The position numbers and the translations under genes were made by a program. Below are positions 41,800-48,105 of a stretch of DNA of 48,105 nucleotides, piece after piece. The DNA comes from an uncultured Shimia sp. (lineage in GTDB: Bacteria; Pseudomonadota; Alphaproteobacteria; Rhodobacterales; Rhodobacteraceae): positions 1 to 48,105 of the forward strand of contig NZ_CAJXIV010000019.1 in the NCBI RefSeq assembly GCF_913054185.1, read 5' to 3'. A model generated the notes under the pieces. That model worked only from the letters and a program-made list of their open reading frames with translations. It did no database searches and was not told where the DNA came from. Within the stretch, counting starts at the first letter, position 1. The number at the start of each line of letters is the position of its first letter.

Positions 41800-42543
41800 T
41801 TAGATACAGCGCCCGCCGTCCACTTCCATCAGGGTGCCGGTGATCATGCTGGCCTCGTCGGAGCACAGGAAGGCGGCGGCGTTGCCCATGTCTTCGGGCT
41901 GCGAAAAGCGGCCCAAGGGGATGGAAGAGAGAAACTTGGCGCGGATTTCCGGGGTGTCCTCGCCCATGAAGGAGGCCAGAAGCGGGGTTTCACCGGCAAC
42001 CGGGTTGATGGCGTTCACGCGGATGCCGTGGGGGGCGAGCTCCACCGCCATGGCTTTGGTCGCGGTGTTCACCCAGCCTTTAGAGGCGTTGTACCAGTTG
42101 AGGTTGGGACGGGGGGAGAGGCCTGCGGTTGAGGAGACGTTGAGAATTGCGCCGGTCTTGCGCGACTTCATGTGTGGCACCAGCGACTGGGCGATGAGGT
42201 AGATCGATTTACAGTTCACCGCAAAGACGCGGTCAAAATCACTCTCCGTGACGGTTTCCATCGGGGCTGGCAGGTGGGTGACGCCCGCGTTGTTCACAAG
42301 GATGTCGATGTGGCCCCATGCGGAGAGTCCCGTGTCGATCATGGCTTGCACGCTGGCGGCATTGGCGACGTCGACGGTGCAGGGGAGGGCGTTGGCGTGT
42401 TCGGCGGCTTTGGTGGTGGCCATGTCGCCGTTGATGTCGGCCACGAGCACGCGGGCGCCCTCGGCGAGGAATTTGTCGACAATGCCCGCGCCGAAGCCCT
42501 GAGCGCCGCCGGTGATGATGGCTGTTTTGTTTTCAAGACGCAT
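41800..42543 (-). CDS. SDR family oxidoreductase
   Basis: A 247-residue classical short-chain dehydrogenase. It has the cofactor glycine motif TGGAQGFGAGI (residues 11-21), ADINGD with Asp for NAD(H) preference, NNAG, the catalytic Ser in NVSSTAG, YNASK (Tyr-x3-Lys) and the C-terminal GTLMEVDGG. The substrate is probably an alcohol or sugar-type compound, unspecified. AAGGA precedes the ATG. It follows the aldehyde dehydrogenase gene by 17 bases and is the last gene of the operon. Together they could oxidise an alcohol through an aldehyde to an acid. Confidence 0.92.
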   Translation of the reverse strand: MRLENKTAIITGGAQGFGAGIVDKFLAEGARVLVADINGDMATTKAAEHANALPCTVDVANAASVQAMIDTGLSAWGHIDILVNNAGVTHLPAPMETVTESDFDRVFAVNCKSIYLIAQSLVPHMKSRKTGAILNVSSTAGLSPRPNLNWYNASKGWVNTATKAMAVELAPHGIRVNAINPVAGETPLLASFMGEDTPEIRAKFLSSIPLGRFSQPEDMGNAAAFLCSDEASMITGTLMEVDGGRCI

Positions 42544-42560
42544 AATGAAGTCCTTTTGCG

Positions 42561-44009
42561 TTAGCCGTGCAGGGCGGCGACGGTTTTGAGTTGGCTGAAG
42601 TGGAACAGGGCCTCAAAGCCTTTTTCGCGGCCGTGACCGGAGTGGCCGGTGCCGCCGAAGGGCAGTTCCACGCCGCCACCAGCGCCGTAGTTGTTGAGGA
42701 AGACCTGACCAGCCTTCAGCGACTTGGCGAGGCGCATTTGGCGCGCGCCGTTTTGGCTCCAGATGGAGGCGACAAGGCCGTATTTGGTGCCATTGGCAAT
42801 TGTGAGGGCTTCCTCTTCGCTGTCAAACGGGATCAGCGCTTGTACCGGGCCGAAGATTTCGTCCTGGGCCAGCGTGTGGCTTGGTGGGACGTCGGCAAAC
42901 AGGGTTGGCGCAATGTAGTGGCCGGGGGCGTCGGTGACGATTTGGCCCTGGGCGGCGGTGTGCAGGTCTGCGCCTTTGGCCAGAAAGCCGGAGACAAGCT
43001 CTTTTTGACGGCCAGAGATCAGCGGGCCGAGATTGGCGTCGTCAAGAGCCGGGGCGACGCGCATCTCGGCATAGGCGGCGGCCATGCGGCTGGTGACTTC
43101 ATCATAAACGGAGCGCTCGACAAGGATGCGCGAGGAGGCAGAGCAGGTTTGACCGGCGTTCTGGATGCCTGCGTTCACGAGAAACGGAAGCGCTGCGTCG
43201 AGGTCAGCATCCGCAAACACCAGCTGCGGGCTTTTGCCGCCGAGCTCCAGCGTGACGGGCACGACGTGTTGCGCAGCGGCGGTTTGAACAAGGCGGCCGG
43301 TGTTGACGGAGCCGGTGAAGGAGATGTGTTGAATGTCTGAATGACCTGCGAGCGCGGCACCGGCTTCGGCGCCAAGGCCGGGCACCACGTTCAGAGCACC
43401 GGCGGGCAGACCGGCTTGCTGCGCAAGTTCGGCGAAGGCCAGCGCGGTGAGGCAGGCTTCTTCCGCTGGTTTCAGAACACAGGCGTTGCCCATGGCGAGG
43501 GCAGCGCCAACCGAGCGGCCAATGATCTGCATCGGGTAGTTCCATGGCACGATGTGGCCGGTCACGCCAAAGGGTTCGCGCAGGGTGTAGACGGTGTAGC
43601 CATCCATGTAGGGGATGGTTTCGCCATGCACTTTGTCCGCTGCGCCGCCGTAGAATTCCATGTAACGGGCCAGAGCGATCACGTCGTTGCGGGCTTGGGT
43701 GAGCGGCTTGCCGACGTCCAAAGCTTCGAGTTTGGCCAAGGTGTCGGTGTGCTCCAGCACCAGCTGCCCAATGCGGGTGAGAATACGGCCACGTTCCACA
43801 GCGGTGGCGCGTCCCCAATCGCCAGCACGGGCAGCATGGGCGGCGGCAACAGCGGCGTCAACGTCAGCGGATGTGCCCCGCGCGATGGCAGCCAAATGGG
43901 TGCCGTCCGACGGATTGGTCAACTCCAGTGTGTCGCCAGAGGCAGCGGTTTGCCAAAGGCCGCCAATCAGGCATTTGGATGGGTCAAAAAACAGGTCAGG
44001 CAGGGGCAT
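42561..44009 (-). CDS. aldehyde dehydrogenase family protein
   Basis: A 482-residue NAD(P)-dependent aldehyde dehydrogenase, betaine-aldehyde/gamma-aminobutyraldehyde dehydrogenase-like. Motifs: VTGHIVPWNYPMQI, KPAEEACLTA, FTGSVNTGR, catalytic base Glu in VTLELGGKSP, the nucleophile Cys289 in GQTCSASSR, EIFGPV, and near the end ELPFGGTGHSGHGREKG. ATG 44009 begins MPLPDLFFD and overlaps the ATPase stop by 14 bases; a GTG seven codons earlier is the alternative. Coupling to an ABC transporter suggests it acts on the imported compound or a derivative. Confidence 0.93.
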   Translation of the reverse strand: MPLPDLFFDPSKCLIGGLWQTAASGDTLELTNPSDGTHLAAIARGTSADVDAAVAAAHAARAGDWGRATAVERGRILTRIGQLVLEHTDTLAKLEALDVGKPLTQARNDVIALARYMEFYGGAADKVHGETIPYMDGYTVYTLREPFGVTGHIVPWNYPMQIIGRSVGAALAMGNACVLKPAEEACLTALAFAELAQQAGLPAGALNVVPGLGAEAGAALAGHSDIQHISFTGSVNTGRLVQTAAAQHVVPVTLELGGKSPQLVFADADLDAALPFLVNAGIQNAGQTCSASSRILVERSVYDEVTSRMAAAYAEMRVAPALDDANLGPLISGRQKELVSGFLAKGADLHTAAQGQIVTDAPGHYIAPTLFADVPPSHTLAQDEIFGPVQALIPFDSEEEALTIANGTKYGLVASIWSQNGARQMRLAKSLKAGQVFLNNYGAGGGVELPFGGTGHSGHGREKGFEALFHFSQLKTVAALHG

Positions 44010-45618
44010 GGGCGGTCTCAGTTTTGTCACTCAACGCGGCCAGATCCGGAAGCACCGGCGCGGCGTTGATCAGGGTTTGGGTGTAGGGGTGCTGTGGCGT
44101 GGTGAAGACCGTCTCGGTCTCGCCTTGCTCCACAATCTCACCGTTTTGCATCACCAACACGCGGTCGGTTACAGAGCGCACCACAGAGAGATCGTGGGAG
44201 ATAAACAGATAGGCCAGATTGTGACGGCGGGAGAGCTCGGCAATCAGGTCGAGGACTTGCGCCCGGATGGACACGTCGAGTGCAGAGACCGCTTCGTCAA
44301 AGATGATCAACTCAGGTTTGGTGATCAGGGCGCGGGCAATGGCAATGCGCTGGCGCTGACCGCCGGAGAATTCGTGGATGTATTTCTGCGCGTCAGACGG
44401 CTGCAAACCAACGTCGCTGAGCACCTCGCCAATGATCTGCGTTAGTGCGGCGCGGGTGGGGGGCGTATCGACCAGATGGAAAGGCTCGGTCAGGATGCGC
44501 CCAACTTTGTGTCGTGGGTTGAAGCTGCTGTAGGGGTCTTGGAACACCACCTGCGTTTTGATGCGGGCCTGCGCCGGCATGTCGGGGGCCACGGCGGTGC
44601 CAAAGGCCGTGATGCTACCGTCTTGCAGAGGTTCTAGGCCCAAAATCGCCCGTGTTAGGGTCGATTTTCCGCAACCGGATTCGCCGACCAATCCAACCCG
44701 CTCACCTTGGTGGATGTCAAAGCTGATGCCTTTGACCGCACGGTGAAAGCTGCGTGGCGCAAAGAGTTTTGTGCGCGGCAAGGCGTAGTCGCGCGTGGCG
44801 TTTTGCACAGACAGGATGGCGGTTTTCCCTTCCTCGGCGCTGGGCAAGTCAACCTGATGGCGGGAGGCGGCAAACAGCGCTTTGGTGTAAGGATGCTGCA
44901 TATGGGCAAGCAGGTGTCTGGTGTCGCCTTGCTCGACCACTTCGCCTTTGCGCATGACCACAATACGATCCGCCATGTCGGCCACCACGGCGAGGTCATG
45001 GGTGATCATCAAGAGGCCCATGTCAAAGTCTTCGACGAGGTCTTTAAGCAGGTCGAGGATCTTGGCCTGTGTGGTGACATCGAGTGCGGTTGTTGGCTCA
45101 TCCGCGATCAACAGGCGCGGGCGGCGGGCAATGGCCATGGCGATCACCACCCGTTGACGCTGACCGCCGGAGAGTTCGTGTGGGTAGCGCGACAGCGGGA
45201 AGCGATCTTGCGGCAGGCCAACTCGAGTGAGCATGGCGGCGGCCTGTGCTTCTGCCTCGGCTTTGGGCAGGATGCAGTGCATGCGGATGGTCTCGGCCAC
45301 CTGCTGGCCAATGGTGTGCAGCGGGTTGAGCGCGGTCATTGGCTCCTGAAAGACCATGCCGACGTCATTGCCGCGCATGGCGCAAAGGGCTTTTTCTGAC
45401 TGCGCGGTGAGCTCTTCGTCACCCAGCATAATGTGGCCAGAGGTGCGAGCGCTGTCTGGTAAAAGTTGCATCACCGCCAGCGCGGTCATGGATTTGCCGG
45501 AACCGCTTTCGCCGGTGACAGCCACGATCTCGCCCGGCGCAATGGAAAAGGTCACGTCTTTCAGGATCGGCAGCGGGCCGATGGACAGGGACAGGTTTTG
45601 AACAGAGAGCAGGCTCAT
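43996..45618 (-). CDS. peptide-type ABC transporter double ATPase
   Basis: A 540-residue fusion of two ABC ATPase domains. Domain 1: VTGESGSGKSM, LSGGQRQR, LIADEPTTALD, ITHDLAVV. Domain 2 (from about residue 275): VGESGCGKST, FSGGQRQR, IIFDEAVSALD, ISHDLSVV. All key residues are present. The C-terminal family box includes PQHPYTQTLINAAP, typical of oligopeptide transporters. The ATG overlaps the permease stop (45615-45618). It is a different transporter from that at 25-30 kb: the sequences are clearly diverged and the gene order differs. Confidence 0.95.
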   Translation of the reverse strand: MSLLSVQNLSLSIGPLPILKDVTFSIAPGEIVAVTGESGSGKSMTALAVMQLLPDSARTSGHIMLGDEELTAQSEKALCAMRGNDVGMVFQEPMTALNPLHTIGQQVAETIRMHCILPKAEAEAQAAAMLTRVGLPQDRFPLSRYPHELSGGQRQRVVIAMAIARRPRLLIADEPTTALDVTTQAKILDLLKDLVEDFDMGLLMITHDLAVVADMADRIVVMRKGEVVEQGDTRHLLAHMQHPYTKALFAASRHQVDLPSAEEGKTAILSVQNATRDYALPRTKLFAPRSFHRAVKGISFDIHQGERVGLVGESGCGKSTLTRAILGLEPLQDGSITAFGTAVAPDMPAQARIKTQVVFQDPYSSFNPRHKVGRILTEPFHLVDTPPTRAALTQIIGEVLSDVGLQPSDAQKYIHEFSGGQRQRIAIARALITKPELIIFDEAVSALDVSIRAQVLDLIAELSRRHNLAYLFISHDLSVVRSVTDRVLVMQNGEIVEQGETETVFTTPQHPYTQTLINAAPVLPDLAALSDKTETAHAPA

Positions 45619-46436
45619 GAGCGCATCACCCTGATTTTGGGGTCAAGAAAGTCGCGCAACCCGTCCCCCAAGAGGTTTAGGCCGAGGACAGAGATGATGA
45701 TGGCAAAGCCGGGGATCAACGCGAGGTGCGGTGCAAAAGACACCATGGTTTGGGCGTCCGCCAGCATGCGGCCCCAAGACGGTGTGGGCGGTTGCGCGCC
45801 AAGGCCGACGTAGCTGAGGCCGGCTTCTGCCAAGATGCCGAGGCTGAACTGGATGGTGCCTTGCACGATCAGCAGGTTGGCGACGTTGGGCAAGATGTGT
45901 TCGGCCGAGATGCGGGCGTGGGATTTGCCAGCAACCCGTGCAGCGAGGATGAAGTCGCGTTGCCACAAGGGAAGTGCTCCGGCGCGGGTGAGGCGGGCAA
46001 AGACCGGGATGTTGAAGATGCCGATGGCCAGGATGGCATTGACCGCACTGGGGCCAAGAATGGCGGTGATCAGGATGGCGATGACCAGGCTTGGAAAGGC
46101 GAAGATCAGGTCGTTGCCGCGCATGATCAGCTCGTCGAGCCAGCTGCCGGAATTGGCGGCGGCCCAGAGCCCCAAAGGCACGCCCAGACCCATGCCGATG
46201 CCGACGGCAACAAGGGCCACGGCCAGCGATGTGCGCGCGCCAACCATGATCATCGAAAAGATATCGCGGCCAAAATGGTCGGTGCCAAACCAATGGATGG
46301 CGCCGGGTTTTTGCAGCTTATTGGGGATGTCCATCTGCGTGATGTCAAATGGCGTCCACAGAAAGCTGATCAGGGCTGCGGCGATCACCAGGAGGCAGAG
46401 CAGGCCGCCAAAGAGGATATTGCGGGAAAGCATCAT
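45615..46436 (-). CDS. ABC transporter permease (DppC type)
   Basis: A 273-residue permease with about six hydrophobic segments. It has HWFGTDHFGRDIFSMIMVGAR after the first helix and the coupling sequence ILAARVAGKSHARISAEHILPNV, then LSYVGLGAQPPTPSWGRML, all typical of DppC. It overlaps both neighbours by 4 bases (46433-46436 and 45615-45618), so the permease and ATPase genes are translated as a coupled set. Confidence 0.94.
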   Translation of the reverse strand: MMLSRNILFGGLLCLLVIAAALISFLWTPFDITQMDIPNKLQKPGAIHWFGTDHFGRDIFSMIMVGARTSLAVALVAVGIGMGLGVPLGLWAAANSGSWLDELIMRGNDLIFAFPSLVIAILITAILGPSAVNAILAIGIFNIPVFARLTRAGALPLWQRDFILAARVAGKSHARISAEHILPNVANLLIVQGTIQFSLGILAEAGLSYVGLGAQPPTPSWGRMLADAQTMVSFAPHLALIPGFAIIISVLGLNLLGDGLRDFLDPKIRVMRS

Positions 46437-47380
46437 GTGCGGGACCTCAGGCGGGGGTCAACGGCGGCATAGGCGAGGTCCACCAGGAAGGTCACCAGGA
46501 TCACCATAAAGACCAGCAGCATGACCACGCTTTCCACTACGATCAGGTCGCGGGCGGAGATGGATTGGAAGATCAGGCGGCCGAGGCCGGGTAGGAAGAA
46601 GACCTGTTCGATGATGATGGCTCCGGCAAGCAGGAAGGAAAACTGCATGCCAATGATGGTCAGCACGGGGATCAGCGCATTGCGCAAACCGTGGCGCATC
46701 AGGGCTTGGCGGCGGGTCAGGCCTTTGGCGCGGGCGGTGCGCATGAAGTCTTCGCCAAGCACATCCAGCAGGGCAGAGCGCATGACGCGGGCGAGGATGG
46801 CGGATTGCGGCAGGGCCAGCGCGATGGCGGGAAGGGTCAGGGATTTCATTGCCGCTGGGATGCCTTTTTCCCAGCCAACAAAACCACCGGCGGAGAACCA
46901 ACGCAGGTTGATGGCAAAGATCAGCACGAGCATCATGGCAAACCAGAAGTTGGGTACAGCGACACCCAGTTGGGTTGCGCCCATCACAGCCATGTCACCG
47001 GGTTTGCCACGGCGGGAGGCGGCGTAGATACCAGCGGGGAAGGCGATCAAGGTCGACAGTGTAAGGGCGTAGAGGGCCAGAGGCAGGGAGACCCAGATAC
47101 GGTCGCCAATCATCTCGGTCACGGGGGTGCGGTAGGTGTAGGAGGTGCCAAAGTCGCCCTGCACCATGCCGCCAACCCAGGAGAGGTAGCGCTCCAGTTT
47201 GGACACATCCAACCCCAGTTCGCTGCGCAGGGCGGCGATGGTGTCAGGTTGGGCGTTGAGGCCAAGCATAAAGCTGGCCGGATCACCGGGCACCACCTCG
47301 ATCACAAAGAAGATCACCAGCGAGGCCACCACCAGGCTAAGGCCCAGAGACAGGGCGCGTTTGAGAGTGTAGCGGAGCAT
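46433..47380 (-). CDS. ABC transporter permease (DppB type)
   Basis: A 315-residue permease. It has the DppB features EVVPGDPASFMLG, TIAALRSELGLDVSKLERYLSWVGGMVQGDFG, and the coupling loop EDFMRTARAKGLTRRQALMRHGLRNALIPV, ending FFLPGLGRLIFQSISARDLIVVES. About six transmembrane segments. It begins 6 bases after the cupin gene. Confidence 0.94.
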   Translation of the reverse strand: MLRYTLKRALSLGLSLVVASLVIFFVIEVVPGDPASFMLGLNAQPDTIAALRSELGLDVSKLERYLSWVGGMVQGDFGTSYTYRTPVTEMIGDRIWVSLPLALYALTLSTLIAFPAGIYAASRRGKPGDMAVMGATQLGVAVPNFWFAMMLVLIFAINLRWFSAGGFVGWEKGIPAAMKSLTLPAIALALPQSAILARVMRSALLDVLGEDFMRTARAKGLTRRQALMRHGLRNALIPVLTIIGMQFSFLLAGAIIIEQVFFLPGLGRLIFQSISARDLIVVESVVMLLVFMVILVTFLVDLAYAAVDPRLRSRT

Positions 47381-47386
47381 GGGCGG

Positions 47387-47794
47387 TCAGGTCGCTGGTT
47401 TCAGGTAGTCGGCGTCGGTGACGTGTTCGAGCCAGGTGGCACCGGAGCCGTCTTCGACCTGTTGGATGGCCATATGGGACATGGCGGTGTCGGGCGTGGC
47501 GCCGTGCCAATGTTCGACGCCCGGTTCAATCCAGATGCTGTCGCCGGGGCGGATGGTGCGTGGGGCTTCGCCGCGCAGGGCAATCAGGCCAACGCCGGAC
47601 AGGACATGAAGAATTTGGCCCACGGGATGGGTGTGCCATGCGGTGCGCGCGCCGGGTTCAAAGGTGACGCGGGCGGCAAAAACTTGCGAAGGGGGGCGGC
47701 TTTCCGTGATCAAATCCATCCGGACATCGCCGGTGAAATACGCGGGCGGGGCTTTGCGGCTGGGCAGGGTGCCAGCGGGGATGTGGTCAATCAT
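47387..47794 (-). CDS. small cupin-domain protein
   Basis: A 135-residue single-domain cupin. The metal-binding motif 1 reads FEPGARTAWHTHPVGQILHVLSG (His-x-His then Gln where Glu is common), and motif 2 reads IRPGDSIWIEPGVEHWHGA with the third His. It resembles the (R)-mandelonitrile-lyase/carboxymuconolactone-linked cupin group; the reaction is unknown. ATG 47794 is chosen because the preceding residues lack family character; GTG 47830 is possible. It sits between the binding protein and the permeases of an ABC operon, an uncommon place for an enzyme gene. Confidence 0.88.
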   Translation of the reverse strand: MIDHIPAGTLPSRKAPPAYFTGDVRMDLITESRPPSQVFAARVTFEPGARTAWHTHPVGQILHVLSGVGLIALRGEAPRTIRPGDSIWIEPGVEHWHGATPDTAMSHMAIQQVEDGSGATWLEHVTDADYLKPAT

Positions 47795-47856
47795 GGCTGC
47801 GGCTTTCGGTATGATTTGCGCCGGAGCCACAGGGTGTGGCCCCAGCGCGGGGGGTG

Positions 47857-48105
47857 TTATTCTGACCAGCTTACAGCGGTCAGGTCAGTGGCTTGGGTTG
47901 GCGCGTTGAGCCAGAGGCCCTGCACACCCGCTTTGGCCACAGTTGGGTAGGCCAGCTGGAACAGGTAGCCGTTGACATAGTCTTCGGCGATCATGGTTTG
48001 GGCCACTTTGCGCAGGGCGGTGCGCTCTGCTGGGAGAGTGGCTTTGTTCAAGGTGTCCATGATCTGCTGGAACTGCGGATTGTCATACTGGAAGTAGTAA
48101 TCCGG
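47857..48105 (-). CDS. ABC transporter substrate-binding protein, C-terminal end only
   Basis: The frame is open to the right window edge, so only the last 82 residues are seen. They match the C-terminus of family 5 peptide-type binding proteins: YDNPQFQQIMDTLNKATLPAERTALRKVAQTMIAEDYVNGYLFQLAYPTVAKAGVQGLW falls over residues before the stop. It is the first visible gene of the leftward cupin/permease/ATPase/dehydrogenase operon and ends 62 bases before the cupin. Confidence 0.88.
   Translation of the reverse strand, partial: PDYYFQYDNPQFQQIMDTLNKATLPAERTALRKVAQTMIAEDYVNGYLFQLAYPTVAKAGVQGLWLNAPTQATDLTAVSWSE

Noticed and set aside
46691..47950. Long (419-residue) rightward open frame opposite the permease and cupin genes
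   Set aside because: Shadow of three well-supported leftward genes; Gly/His/Gln-rich without any family motif.
1..48105. tRNA, rRNA, CRISPR, prophage or transposase genes
   Set aside because: No clover-leaf-like blocks, repeat-spacer arrays or recombinase motifs were seen in gaps or frames.

Overview
The window reads as chromosomal DNA of a roseobacter-type alphaproteobacterium (Rhodobacteraceae). Supporting this are an Era/DUF1491/RecO block, a (2S)-methylsuccinyl-CoA dehydrogenase-type enzyme with a long N-terminal extension (ethylmalonyl-CoA pathway), a DUF6478-type protein next to accD-folC, a TAXI-type TRAP transporter with a fused permease, and a NasT-controlled nitrate assimilation operon. 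I see no rRNA, tRNA, CRISPR array, phage gene or transposase. Genes are densely packed, often with 4-base stop/start overlaps. This is a reading of sequence only; no database search was run.

Layout. 1-4.2 kb: end of era, DUF1491, recO, and a TetR regulator/META lipoprotein pair divergent from a small membrane protein, with two matching operator palindromes between them. 4.2-8.0 kb: acyl-CoA dehydrogenase (Mcd type), a TauE/SafE exporter and an AI-2E family membrane protein. 8.0-10.3 kb: DUF2478, a K+ channel, an unknown protein and a DUF6478-type protein. 10.5-17.2 kb: accD, folC, then an unusual protein that joins a capsule-glycosyltransferase-like half to a degenerate kinase-like half, followed by a CocE/NonD hydrolase.

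17.2-30.5 kb is a catabolic/uptake neighbourhood. An RpiR regulator, a TAXI binding protein, a fused TRAP permease and a universal stress protein run leftward. A beta-keto acid cleavage enzyme and a class III aminotransferase run rightward from the same divergent promoter region. Next come an alkaline-phosphatase-superfamily hydrolase (possible CTG start) and a complete Dpp-type ABC transporter. The substrate is unknown.

30.8-41.5 kb is an assimilatory nitrate operon read leftward: nasT, an RNA leader, nrtA, nrtB, a double nitrate ATPase, nirB, nirD, nasA. The leader carries two hexaloop hairpins (AACGAC and AATGAC) followed by an intrinsic terminator, which is the layout expected of an ANTAR antitermination target. 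It is the clearest regulatory RNA in the window.

41.6-48.1 kb is a visibly GC-richer leftward operon: binding protein (cut by the window end), cupin, two permeases, double ATPase, aldehyde dehydrogenase and short-chain dehydrogenase. It ends in a 95-bp element with 13-bp terminal inverted repeats flanked by TTTA on both sides (MITE- or REP-like).
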